A stretch of DNA of 64,000 bases, from contig CM077645.1 in the NCBI GenBank assembly GCA_039707465.1, positions 147,680,503-147,744,502 of the forward strand, in the 5' to 3' direction. How positions within the stretch are numbered: position 1 is the first letter of the stretch; every line of letters starts with the position of its first letter. A program made the translations under genes and the position numbers. Of the stretch, positions 34,270 to 45,151 are shown one piece after another. Origin of the DNA: Rhabdophis nuchalis (taxonomy: Eukaryota; Chordata; Lepidosauria; Squamata; Natricidae). The notes under the pieces are model-generated. The model had not been told where the DNA came from. It did no database searches and was given only the letters and a program-made list of their open reading frames with translations.

Positions 34270-35395
34270 TTAATTGTAATGCTTACAAGTTTCAGAACTT
34301 GAAATTGAATTGTATTTTAAACCTTGTCTATATAAACTAACAAATTTTGTGAATGTTGTTGATCTAATTGTAACACAGGTTTTACATATTCAGATGCAAC
34401 AATATTTTTTAATTTTAATTAAAGGTTCTGATTAAAAAATGCTAGCATGTACAGGAACTGCTAGCATGTAAAATAAAGGAGATTGTTAAAAACTAACAAT
34501 ATCTGCCATCTAATATTTCATTAGATCTGAAATATTTTAGCAGGTTTTTTTACTGCTTTTAAACTATTTGTTCAATGATGCTTTTGAAATCTTTTATAAT
34601 ATCACTAGAAATATGTAATTATTATCCCATCCTTTGTTTTGAAATCCAACTATATCATTCTAGTCTACTAGTTTTCCTAAGAAGAATTATTGAAAGCATA
34701 TAAAACCTTAAGATTGTTGCTTATTGTGATGATTCTCTAATGCATCTTCTGTCATATTTCATTTGTATACTGGGATTCTTATAGACAACAATCATAAACA
34801 GCTATGTATAAGTGCCTCTCACCTCACAGTTGCTGTATCCAAAGAAAATTGGTGGCTGAACAATGAAGAAGTCAGCCCATCATAATGTTTAGTAAGATAG
34901 GTGGTAGAGAAACAAAAATCTGTTCTGCTGACATGTTCTGCCACTGAAATGCCTCAGTTCCTTCTCCACCTCTACTCATAATACTTTCTTTAATGCTATG
35001 TGGTATTCATAGTAAAGAATGTCTTATCTGCCAATTTAAAAAAATATTATCTGCACAATCCTTTTGGCATATATTTTATTCCCAGTCATGATTACAAAAT
35101 GAAGGAAAAATATAGTTGTACCTCATGCCTATAATTACATTTGGAGATTAATCAGTGATTAGAGTCAGCCTCAGAAAAGGGATCAAAATAAAGCAAATTA
35201 CTGCAAGTTTGCATTTTGTCAGGCTATTGAGAATGATGAATTTCTGATGCATGAAGACTGGCTAAAAATTTATTACACAATAGTGAAATGCTTACACCAT
35301 TTTGATATTTTAATAATTAGCATACTATTTCATTGTTTTAAGCCGCTATTCTTACTATTCTCAAGTCTATTCATAGATGCTGAGAATTGAATAGA
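34270..35395. other. intron-like AT-rich sequence, no gene seen
   Basis: No coding, RNA or repeat structure is recognised. Confidence 0.5.
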
Positions 35396-35399
35396 AGAT

Positions 35400-36070
35400 C
35401 TGCCTATATACTCGTGACGTCCCGGCTGGACTACTGTAACGCTCTCTACATGGGGCTCCCCTTGAGGTGCACTCGAAGGTTGCAGTTAGTCCAGAATGCA
35501 GCCGCGTGGGTGATTACAGGAGCCACAAGGCAATCCCATATAACACCACTCCTGCGCGAGCTGCACTGGCTACCTGTGGCCTTTCGGGTGCGCTTCAAGG
35601 TGTTGACGACCATCTTTAAAGCGCTCCATGGCTCGGGGTCTAGCTACATACGAGACCGCCTCCTGCCCCATACATCCCTTCGACCAATCCGCTCCCACAG
35701 AGAGGGCCTTCTCCGGGTGCCGTCGGCCAGGCAATGCCAGTTGGTGACACCCAGGGGAAGAGCCTTCTCTGTGGCGGGCCCCACCCTCTGGAACGACCTG
35801 CCCCTCGAACTGCGCACCATCTCGGACTTCCGCCTGTTCCGCCAGCGCCTTAAAACACTTTTGTTCCAACAAGCCGGCCTAGTATAACCCCCGACACTGA
35901 GTTTTAACACTGTAAATTTTAATTAGAGGTTTTAAAATGGGTTTTAGCACGGGATCATTATTTAATAGTTTTTTAATATGGGTATTGATATGTATGTACT
36001 GTTTTAAATTGCCTGTGCGCCGCCCTGGGTCCTTTCTAAGAGAAGGGCGGGGTATAAATTGGAAGGAAAA
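35400..36070 (+). pseudogene. L2-like LINE, 3' fragment (ORF2 C-terminus)
   Basis: The open frame to 35884 covers the ORF2 C-terminal region: SRLDYCNALYMGLPLRCTRR, LHWLPVAFRVRFKVLTTIF and ALHGSGSSYIRDRLLPHTSL, ending in a LFQQAG tail. The 3' region ends gaagggcggggtataaattg and an A-rich tail. It is 5'-truncated within ORF2; RT itself is absent. It is nearly identical to the end of the element at 44.46-47.22 kb, so the insertion is fairly recent. Confidence 0.85.
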
Positions 36071-36074
36071 AAAA

Positions 36075-37504
36075 TACCATGCATGTGTGTATATTGTCTC
36101 ATTGACTATAGGCTCAATAATTTTAGCTCAGATTGGTTTGGTTGTTTTTTTAATGAATTTCCTCCTTTTGTTCCATCGAAGCAAAATAAGAGTAGGTCTT
36201 TTGTATTTGATGAGTGTCCAGACTTTCTAGATACAGAGGAGATAGTAGTGTGTAATTGAAATCCTTGCAAGGAGTTGAGATTGCAAAACCTCCAAATAAG
36301 CTCAAAATATTTTTTGAAAACATTGCACTGAAATAACAGCTTTCTAAAAAAATAACCAGGACTATTTGTTAATGCCGGAGAATGCATTATTTTGCTTTTA
36401 TGCAAGAATCTAGTCAAATAATAATCAGCACTAAATTGGCACTAAATAGCACTAAATCTAACTGACCCTTAGATAAGGGTCAGCAGAATTCAAGATGGAC
36501 TTGGGTCTCTTTTGGGAACACGGGGACTCTAAACTAATGATGCATTTAACTCTACCTTCCAGCTTTGTCTGCTCTTCTACATCATTCAGTTATAGTTCAG
36601 AGTCAAGTAAGAAGATACTTTTGGTGATAGTTACATTTTTGGAACCTCTACTTTTAAAATATTTGGAGAGTATTTCTGAAAAGATTTTAAGGACTTTTAA
36701 TTGTTTCTGGCAAATGTTATCTTGCTTTAGTTTTTTTTTCTAGTACTATCAGAATAATTTGTATTATATAAATTTTTTACCTTATTTAAACAATTATTTT
36801 AGCAGACTTACATGATAGAAATAAAATATGCATTCATGTTTATCCTTTTTCAAAACAATATCTAAAATGTCTATTTATGTGTTCTAATTAAGCTTGAATG
36901 AATTAGATTACACAGTTTACAATAATAGATATGTTCCTTTACAAAATACTATAGTTCTGAATATTTTTTTGTCATTGTTATCATTGCTGGCACAATAGTT
37001 GCTATTTTTCTTTTAAAATAATTTCTACACAAAGGAGGATAACTTTGTTTTTTGTAATGAAAATAATTTTTATTAGAACATACATAGGTGCAAGTAAAAT
37101 TTATTAGAAATGTTTGCTGTTATTCTTAAAGGTGAATGATCAAAAACTTTGCAAATCTCATTTAAGTATATAATTAAAATTATCCTTTTTGCTTCATTGC
37201 TTTGCTTTTGTTAAACATGTTTATTAATTGCCTATCTGACATGGTTTGTATTGCAAGGTGAGTTGCACATTAACAGTTTCTTTATATCCAGTTCAACTTT
37301 TTGCCTCCTTTTATGACCATTATTTTTCTGTGATTGAGGCCATTGCCATGATAGTTTTCAGCCTTTAAATAATGGTTTTAATAAAACCATAAAATAATGG
37401 TTTTAATAATACTGGACTACATTTCATGAAGTAATTTGATTTTTGAAATGGAACATTCTTATTCTGAGTTGTACTCTACTTCAAATATCTTCAAATATCC
37501 TTGG
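36075..37504. other. intron-like AT-rich sequence, no gene seen
   Basis: Short reading frames in this stretch show no recognisable domain. Confidence 0.5.
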
Positions 37505-37625
37505 TACTCTTTGAGTTTGGTTATTTTCTTGCAGACTTTTCATTACCCAAACGAGGTAACAACATGAGCTAAGAGAGCACCAAGCACCCCTCATTTCAAC
37601 CCTGAGCAACAAATATTCTCTTTAT
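37505..37625 (-). mobile_element. Penelope-like 3' tail relic
   Basis: cttgcagacttttcattacc followed by gaggtaacaacatgagctaa, with ctctgcagcc-type end text, matches the tail of the copy at 31590 and, inverted, the one at about 58990-59050. Confidence 0.55.
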
Positions 37626-37900
37626 TGGCTTCTGCATTTTTCTTTCTTTAATGAAGTTGTTTTCATGAAGATAGGTATGGTATCTTGCCTTAGAACCAAA
37701 TTAAAGTAGATGATAAGATATATATCTTAATCTGTTTTCTGAAAATTGGTTTTAGTCAATTAAATCTTGGGTAATAGTAATAAACTAATTGTCGACGTCT
37801 GAGACATTGCATCATTCAAAGTGGCCACAATGCACTATTTTAGAGTTGCCACACATGCGTAGGGGGAGGGGGATGCATGGGGCCACAGATAGATGTCAAT

Positions 37901-38930
37901 CAGGGGTGAAATCAACTTACCTTCGCTACCGTTTGGCAAATGTGAGCACGCGCTTGCCTTGTTTGCAGCACCACCTCCATGCATACGCAGGACCTTCAAT
38001 TTCTGATGATCAGCTGTGAGGCACAATTTAAATTAGCTAGAAAGCAGGAAATCCATCAATTCTGGCTACCTCATTTTTTGGAGTATAAGATGCTCCTTTT
38101 TACCCCAAAAAAGAGGGTGAAAATCTGGGTGTGTCTTATACTCTGAATGTAACTCCAGCCACCCACTCACCACGTCGCATTTTCGGGGGGGTTCCATGCA
38201 ACGGGGATCCTCACTTTCACATGGCGCCTGATTCCTGAAGCTGCCTGGGGAATTGCAATGAATGCCTTTTCAATGAAAAGAGTTTTTGGGCTGCAGTGTC
38301 CCCTCCCTGATTCCAAAAAGGGCGCATGCAGAGGCCAAACAAGTACATCATGTTTCAGGTAGCAGGCAGTTCCAGCATGCGCTGCTACCTGAAAATGCTT
38401 TCCTTCCCAGTTCCCTATAGCACATCGCAGAGCCATGCACCCCCTTCTCCTCTACAGACTTGCCGCCTGTTTTCTCCTGGCCAGCAACGTCGGCTGGGGT
38501 AGGTAGGGAGAAAAGTGAGAGGGCAGCACAGTCAGGTGAAGGTGCAGGAGCCAGGTGTAGACATAGAGCAGGCAGATTAGAGGCAGCTGGCCTATTGGCG
38601 GCTTGGCAGCTTGGCTGCCAGCCACCTGGAGTGCGCTGGGAGCAAAGGAAACCGGCGTCGTGGCTCTGTTAAGATGCACATTTCATGGTGGGGTACAATT
38701 CTTGGGTGGCAGGTGGGGCAGGGAATGGGATGCCATGGCAGCTGCTTCTTAGAGCCCACACCTTTAAGTGTCGTTGCCAGCAACCATGGTTTCGTGCCCC
38801 CTCTCCTGGATAACAGCCAATAGGAGAGGAGAGACAGTGTGCCGGGCGAATTTTCACCACCAACGCCCCAACGAATGAGGGGAGGGAAGAGTCCAGAAGC
38901 GCCCGGGGCACTTTTTCACCACTGGCAGGG
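37901..38930. other. GC-richer repeat mosaic
   Basis: It starts with a hAT-like end caggggtgaaatcaac at 37901 and contains a tiny TIR element (38067-38151) and moderately GC-rich sequence. It may end near ctttttcaccactg at 38911-38924. No matching target duplication was found, so the mosaic is unresolved. No gene is supported. Confidence 0.35.
38067..38151. mobile_element. 85-bp member of the 'ataagacgcacc' family
   Basis: tacctcattttttggagtat with aagatgctcc is mirrored by gtgtcttatactctgaatgt. The ends are nearly back to back. Confidence 0.6.
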
Positions 38931-39041
38931 ATGCCAAGCACCCCATCCCCTGCCCCACCTGCCATCCCCAAATTGTGCCCCACCACGAATGGGCTGCCCG
39001 GCAACCTGATGCCGCAAAAAGTTCGGTGCCAGTCCCTTATC

Positions 39042-39053
39042 AAAATCCTCTTG
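39042..39053. repeat. target-site duplication, left copy
   Basis: aaaatcctcttg, identical to 41051-41062. The sequence is part of the DIRS-B YR gene, which resumes exactly across it. Confidence 0.85.
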
Positions 39054-41050
39054 AGGCTTCCGGTTCCGGCTCCTGCGGCGACGGGCGAGCCTAGCGCTCG
39101 CTCGCCGCTTTGTTTCTTCTTCTGCCCCCCAACGGGGGCGAGACTCCTCTTTTTTGAGGGTCTCCCGTAGGGCCGGCTCGTCGGGGGGCGCCCCCCCCCC
39201 ACGGCGGTGGAGGAAGTGGCTCCCGGCGCGGCTCAGGTGAGGGAGAACATGCTAGCGGGGGGTTCTCCCTTCGCCTAAGGAAGACGGCGCCATTCATAAC
39301 AATGAGGAGGGCTGATCGGCTCAGTCGGAAGGGCTCCTGAGGCTTCAGCTGCGAGGAGAGAGTGAGTTTTTAAAAAAACTTTTTTTTCTGCTGCCAGCCA
39401 GGCTGAACGGACTGGGAGGGGGGTGTTTATTTTTAAAAAAAAAAACCCTCGGATTTAAGCGGCACGTCAAAATGGCTTCTCTGCAAAGAGAAAGCGGAAA
39501 CTTTCACTCCGGACGGTCTTTAACAAGGGAAAGTGGATTGTGATTTTCTGCAACATTGTTTCTAGGTCTGGCTAAGTTTAAAAAATTCTTTTTTTTGCTA
39601 CTCTCTCCCTCTGGCTCTGAGATGAGCGGTGGAAGTGGCTTCTCTTTGTCCCTGCCTGACTATTTCAACTAACGAAAATTTCCAGCGTCTCTTTGAAAGC
39701 AGGACTCTCTCTGGATTTTTGAAAAAAAAATTTCTTTTGATGGATTTGTGACTTCTTCTCTGGAATACCTTCGTTATTACTATTTGTTGATTTGGGAAAT
39801 TGTGTCTCTTTTGGTTTCTGAATTGTTTGCAACTTCACAGCCCTGAACTGAACTGAGCTCCTGATCTGCCCCACCAGCCCCACCCAGAAAACGCCATCTT
39901 GGTGGCAGTGACTCTAACTTTTAACCATGGCACAAGAAGCAGCACTTGTAAATTTGGAACAAAGGATGGCTTCTCTTGAAACCTCTATGCAAACTTTGAT
40001 ATCAGAAATAAAGGCCCAGAGGGCTGAAAATAGTACTTTTAAAAAGGAACTATTGGATACCCGGAAGCAAGTGTTGGAGAATACACAGAAGAATGAAGAA
40101 TTGGAAGGAGGGTTGGAGGGGGCTAAGGGAGAGATTAAAAATGTTTCTAATGAGGTGGGGAAAATAAATGGGCATGTGTCTAGGATAGATATGGAAAGAA
40201 TGACATATTTTTTGAGATTTCAGAATGTTCTTGAGGAATCTGGTGAATGCCTACCTGATCTTATGAGTACAATTTTAGCAGACTATTTACAAAAACCTAA
40301 GGATGAGATCAGGCGGGACATTGACCTAGCCTATAGAATTAATTCTGCATATGCCAGGATGAATGAAGTGCCTAGAGAGATACATGTGAAATTTGTTAGA
40401 AGGTCAACCAGAGAGGAAATCCTGAAAGCGCAGAGAGAGAAACCTTTAACTTATCAACGAGAAACGGTCACTATCTTGAAGCAGATCCCTAGAAAAATTA
40501 GAGATTCAAGAAGGAAATTCTCCTTCTTGTCTAAAACCTTGTTTGATCACGGGATTTGGTTCAAGTGGATGACACCTGAAGGGATGCTGGTGTTCTGGGA
40601 AGGAGGAAGAGTGAGGATTAAAACAGTTGCTGAGGCGGAAGCCTTTCTTAAAAAACATTCCTCTGCCCTGGGGGAAGATCCAGGGGGGACGGAGGGGGTC
40701 ACGGCCCCGCCCACGGGGGGCCAGGGAGGAGAGAAAGAAGATACAATAGCCAAAAGACTTAGATCAAAAAAATAACTTTGCCTTGATTTTTCTTGAACAA
40801 TTTTGTATAATATTTCTATCCGGACTTTTTCTAAATGTCTGACAGCATGGAAGGGAGAATTTAGGTAAATGTACTTGCTTTCATCTTGTAGTGGTATGGA
40901 AAATGTTTTCTATGTTAACTATTTTAATGTGTATTTTGAGGTCTCGGAAGGTCCGACGACTCTGACGTGAATGCTCTCAAAATTTCTTTGTAATCATTAC
41001 CCTATCCTGTTAAAAAATGTAAAACCAATAAAACTTTTTCAATATAAAAA
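39054..41050 (+). mobile_element. ORF1-only L1-like retrotransposon, copy B (HAL1-like)
   Basis: A full-length ~2.0-kb element between 12-bp target duplications. It has a GC-rich leader of about 870 bp starting ggcttccggttccgg, ORF1 (39927-40775), then 275 bp of 3' sequence ending gtaaaaccaataaaactttt, then tcaatat and a nine-A tail. Both ends correspond to those of copy A, including tctcccgtagggc in the leader and the tctgacg/ctccgacg segment in the 3' region. ORF2 is absent. It lies antisense to DIRS-B. Mobilisation in trans by an autonomous L1 with a related 3' end is inferred. Confidence 0.85.
39927..40775 (+). CDS. L1-type ORF1 protein, intact (copy B)
   Basis: An uninterrupted 282-residue frame starts MAQEAALVNLEQRMASLETS. 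Residues about 1-85 are heptad-rich coiled coil (LDTRKQVLENTQKNEELEGG). Residues about 90-175 are RRM-like, with RMTYFLRFQNV and AYARMNEVPREIHVKFVRRS. Residues about 180-250 form the C-terminal domain, with PRKIRDSRRKFSFLSKTLF, then WFKWMTPEGMLVFWEGG. The end is a Gly/Pro-rich then Lys-rich tail. Family members are cytoplasmic RNA-binding trimers; human L1 ORF1p is longer (338 residues). The start is preceded by ttaaccatgg, a good Kozak-like context. Being open throughout suggests recent insertion or selection. Confidence 0.88.
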   Translation: MAQEAALVNLEQRMASLETSMQTLISEIKAQRAENSTFKKELLDTRKQVLENTQKNEELEGGLEGAKGEIKNVSNEVGKINGHVSRIDMERMTYFLRFQNVLEESGECLPDLMSTILADYLQKPKDEIRRDIDLAYRINSAYARMNEVPREIHVKFVRRSTREEILKAQREKPLTYQRETVTILKQIPRKIRDSRRKFSFLSKTLFDHGIWFKWMTPEGMLVFWEGGRVRIKTVAEAEAFLKKHSSALGEDPGGTEGVTAPPTGGQGGEKEDTIAKRLRSKK

Positions 41051-41062
41051 AAAATCCTCTTG

Positions 41063-41332
41063 GAGGAAGTCCAATATTTGCAGGAGAGATGCGGAAAGTG
41101 GAGTAAGGTGGCACGTGGTGCATCAGGTAGAGAAGGCAGACCAAGTTGCTCCATAAATTCTGGAGGTAGAAGGTTGTCTGGCCACCTGGATCGTAGTAAT
41201 GACCTGGCTGGAAAAGTTGGCTTGAGTCAGGAGGTCCCTCTCAAGTGCCAGACGGTCAAATTGAGCCACTGGGGCTCTGGGTGACGTATGACCTCCTGGC
41301 TGAGAGAGACCAGGTCCCGTGGTATCCTCCAA
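41063..41332 (-). pseudogene. DIRS-B tyrosine recombinase, N-terminal part
   Basis: The minus-strand frame reads SPRAPVAQFDRLALERDLLT, then VITTIQVARQPSTSRIYGAT. This matches the DIRS-A YR start. The gene continues in another frame towards ILDFLQED and is cut by the ORF1-only element at 41050; the rest resumes at 39053. Confidence 0.75.
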
Positions 41333-42475
41333 CGCTGGCTGACGGAGAGGCTGGCAAGGTCAGCGAACCAGGTCCATTGTGGTCAATATGGAGCCACCAG
41401 CAGCACTTCCACTTGCTCCAGCAAAAGATTTCTGCTGACTCGAGGAAGTAGCGGCAACGGCGGGAAGGCCTAAAGCAGGGCCAAGGGCAGTTGACAATGT
41501 CCACTCCTTCCGCCAGAGGGAACTGGTATCTGGTGAAGAAGCAGGGAAGGTGGGTGTTCTCCAGAGTGGCGATGGGGTGCAGAACCTTTGGGTTTGGGTG
41601 GAGGCACCACTCCGACGGATCCAGAGTGGCTCTGCTTAACCAATCCGCCCGAACGTTGTCCACCCCTGATATGTGCTCCGCCCTTATGGACTTCACATGA
41701 CATTCCGCCCACCAACTGAGGGCCTCCACTTCCGTCATCAGTGTGCTGGATCTGGTGCCGCCTTGGCAATTGATGTGCACCTTTGCCGTCACATTGTCTG
41801 TCCTGATGAGCACATGGCACCCTTGAAGTTCTGGCTGGAATTCCCGTAGGGTGAGGCAGATCACCCTCAACTCCAACTAGTTGATGTTGTGGGCTAGTTC
41901 GCTGGTGGACCACCTGCCCTGCACTACCTCATCGTGAAGGTGGGCTCCCCATCCTAAGAGGCTGGCGTCTGACGTGAGGATTACTCACTCGGGTTCCTGG
42001 AATAACGAACCCTTTGTCAGCACTAGAGTCTGCCACCACCTGAGAGAGCGGAGGACCTTCGCTGGTAGACAAACCCAAACGCTGGAGTTGCTGGCGTTGG
42101 TTCTCTGTAATGGAAGGAGAAACCATTGCAACTCCCTCAGGTGCATTCTTGCCAACGGAACTATTGCCAGGCAGGAGATCATCTTCCCCAGTAACTGAGA
42201 CAACAGGACCATGGGCACGGTGGGCAACCATTGGACCTGCTGCACAAGCTCCTGGAGACTGTGGATCCGATCTATGTGTCTATGACTGCTCCCAGGTGTA
42301 GTACTCTCGTGGCAGGCAAGAGATGGCTCTTCTTGTGATTGATGGAGAAGCCATGGTACTGCAGAGAGTGTGTGGTGAGTTGCAGTTCCCGCTGTGCTTG
42401 TGCCCGGGATGACAACTGGGTAAAGTTGTCATCTAAGTAACATTGTAGACGAATGGGGCACTGTCGGAAGTCCAA
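41256..42475 (-). pseudogene. DIRS-B RT end and RNase H
   Basis: The RT C-terminal end is at 42475-42272: RQCPIRLQCYLDD gives the catalytic YLDD box. RNase H follows in frame 41876-41500: LIRTDNVTAKVHINCQGGTR, AECHVKSIRAEHISGVDNVR and ADWLSRATLDPSEWCLHP. The spacer frame 42231-41929 links them. RT upstream of YLDD is missing where the element meets the 74-bp repeat. Frame changes are present, so it is not functional. Confidence 0.8.
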
Positions 42476-42487
42476 CCTGCCCACTTC

Positions 42488-42587
42488 AGCCAGGTTGGGG
42501 AATGTGCCATTCCCCTGCTCCAGCCTTGCCCCAGAACCGCCGCCCACTTGCCTCCTGCCTTGACCAGGTCAGGGAATGTGCCATTCT
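42488..42587. repeat. ~74-bp GC-rich repeat, left part
   Basis: ccaggttggggaatgtgcca (42490) recurs as ccaggtcagggaatgtgcca (42564), a period of 74 bp. The array is interrupted by DIRS-C and continues at 47941-48062. Confidence 0.75.
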
Positions 42588-43404
42588 CCAGTGCGCTGCT
42601 TGGAGACTCCGTGCATGGGTTTTAACTTCTGCCGATTAGCTCAGAGACTGAGATTGAATTGTTTAGCCATGCCTCCTTGGCTTGACTGGAATCAGTTTCT
42701 TAACTCAGTCTAGCTCAAAGAGATACATCCTTACTTTTCTCTGGGTTTTTGGGCAGTTTTTCAAAAAATCCAAGCTTGAAGTCTCCAACAGGCCAGGAGA
42801 ACATTTATATCAATAAGAAGTAGCAAGAAATTCAGTGGAGCTTCGTAGCGGCCGCCAAACAGCTGGGCGGCTGGCTTAGCCGAAAACAATTTTAAACTGC
42901 GGCAGCGCTTGAGCACGGGGGAATATCAGCTTTGCGTTGTCTGCACCATTACCTTGCTAGCGATCGAGGCAGCTTTCCCCCGTGCCACTAATCATTCGGC
43001 GGCCATAGCAGTGGGTTTTTTTCTAAAGGACTGGCATCCATAGCGAGGCAGGGAGATTCCTCCTTAGCTTGCTAGTGATCAAGATGGTTTTCCCTCCATG
43101 CCGCTAGTCATTGGGCGGTCACAGCGGCGTTCCTTCGATCTCCAAACAGTCGTGGCCTTGCTTCCCGCCGTTTGCTCTTGTTGTCCTCTTGCCATCCGCC
43201 ATTTTAAAGTGCAGGATGGTAGATTTGACAGCAGTGGCCTTTTTGAACATCAGCCACCATTTTGGAGCACATTCTTTACTTCAGACATGTATAGTGGCAG
43301 CGTGTTCCCTCACTGTCGGATGCCCTGCTACTAGGATGGATCAACGTGACCTTTATTGTCTGATCAGTGGTGTTTGCTTCAGATGTTAGTGCAGTTCGTG
43401 ATCC

Positions 43405-44461
43405 TTGTTATCTAGTGACTTCCTAATAATTCCAGATCCATCAAGGGCCCCGTGGCATCTCCTGCGTCCACTGGAGCCTTGCCTATCACCGATTCTACCC
43501 AGGGGCAGAGATCACAGGTACTCTTCGCAATCGTTGGCCACCAGGCATCTTGTCCGCCTTCCCTCCTCTTCCGTTCATATCGAGGGTCATCAGGAAGGTA
43601 ATTACGGAGGGGGCGGGGGTCATTCTGGTCGCCCCGGACTGGCTGAGACAACCTTGATTTGTGGACTTAGTCAGCCTGTTTGCATCCCATCCTTGGTGGA
43701 TTCCGGAAGACAGTGTCTCTCAATCAAGGGTTGCTGGAGCACCCAGATCCTCAGTGGCTCCAGCTAACTGCCTGATACTTGAGAAGGACCTCCTGAAGCA
43801 GTTCCACCTCTGGGGATGTTATAGCCATCCAAGCCTTCAGATGCGCTTCAACAAATTGAATATATGACACATCATGGGCTGCGTTCAGCAAGTGGTGTGC
43901 CACAACACACATCTACGCCCCTACGGCATCAGTTCATCATGTCCTGGACTTCTTGCAGCAAGGACTCACTCAGGGCTTATCCCTCAGCACACTCCAGAGG
44001 CAGGTAGCCACCCTGTCTACCATCCTCTTGGGAGCTTTAGTTCCCTCTCACAGTATCCCTGGGTGCAGAGTTTTCTTAAGGGAGCAGCCAACCTTCACCC
44101 ACCAGTTGTGCATAGGTATCCTTCATGGGTTCTCTCCCTTGTTTTACAGGGAGAGCTATTGTCTGCTATTGTTTGAGCCATTAAAGTCATCAAGTCTCAG
44201 GCACCTGACCATCGATGTAGCCTTTCTTGTGGCCATAACATGAGCCAAGAGAATTTCGGAATTGGCAGTGGTAATAGTATGGGAAGATTTGTGTATCATA
44301 AAATTGAGGAGAATTATTCTCTGGCTTGACCCGACCTTCGTTCCTAAGGTGAATATATGGTTTCACAGGGTCCAAGAGGTTATCCTACTGGATTTTTCCA
44401 GGACCCTGTTCACCCAATGGAAATGAAATGGCATAAGCTCAATGTCAGACGATCAGTCTGA
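43405..44461 (+). pseudogene. DIRS-C YR gene, 5' part
   Basis: Frames at 43405-43870 give text seen after RNase H in DIRS elements (SPRTG, LVSLFASHPWWIPEDSVSQS). Next come CASTN*IYDTSWAAFSKWC and LDFLQQGLTQGLSLSTLQRQ, with VATLSTIL (43870-44040). The catalytic half begins near 44250 (WEDLCIIKLRRIILWLDPTF) and runs to HKLNVRRSV at about 44430. It then meets the LINE. Multiple frameshifts are present. Confidence 0.7.
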
Positions 44462-44464
44462 TAC

Positions 44465-45151
44465 ATTGAGCTTGAGACGATACAGTCTGAGTCCCTCTTC
44501 GTGAAATGGGGCCTAGGGAGGCAGTTGGGCTTGCTAGTTGTATACCTGGCTCCCCGCTATGTAACAGCAGCCCTGCCCGAGCTACTCGAGGTGATCGCCG
44601 CGATGGCGGTGGAGACCCCCAGACTTATAGTCATGGGGGACTTTAACCTGCCGTCGGCGGGCGAAACATCCGAGGCAGCTCGGGAGTTCATGCCTTCCAT
44701 GACGGCCATGGACCTGACCCAAGTAGTTCAGGGCCCCACTAACGAGGGAGGACACACGCTGGATCTGATTTTTGTCTCTGGACACTGGATTAGTGATCTC
44801 GGAACAGGGGATTTAGTCATCTTACCCTTGTCATGGACAGATCACTCTCTCCTTCAGATAGACTTTCCAACCGTCACACCCCACCGCGGGGAGGCGGAAC
44901 CGGAGACACCGAGTTGGTTCCGCCCCAGGCGCCTGATGGACCCGGAAAGGTTCCAGAGGGAGCTTGGGCCAGTACCTGTGTCCCTGCCCCGCGGCTCGAC
45001 TGAGGATCTAGTGGCCGCATGGTATAGTGCGGCCACGGGGGCCTTGGACCGAGTCGCGCCCTTGCGGCCTCTCATGCGGCGCCGAGTCACCCAGGCTCCT
45101 TGGTTTACCGAGGCGTCTCTTGAAACGCCGCAAGAGATGCCTGGAGAGTAG
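44465..45151 (+). pseudogene. L2-like LINE ORF2, AP endonuclease part
   Basis: The frame contains ESLFVKWGLGRQLGLLVVYL, then RLIVMGDFNLPSAG (GDFN, a catalytic AP-endonuclease box). TLDLIFVSG and LSWTDHSLLQIDF (SDH-like box, here TDH) follow. The N-terminal third of the endonuclease is missing through 5' truncation. It goes out of frame near 45120, where the RT frame takes over. Confidence 0.8.

Larger units (their letters stand above)
39014..42475 (-). mobile_element. DIRS-B, truncated DIRS element
   Basis: Minus-strand order: RT end (42475-42272), linker, RNase H (about 41913-41500), YR N-terminal part (41332-41063), then the ORF1-only insertion, then a short YR continuation (39053-39014: DFDKGLAPNFLRHQVA). 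Both element ends are missing. Coding similarity to DIRS-A and DIRS-C is clear but the copies are not identical. Confidence 0.8.

Noticed and set aside
37901..38930. Single hAT element from 37901 to about 38924
   Set aside because: End-like sequences exist, but the expected 8-bp duplication (atgtcaat) is not found at the right side.
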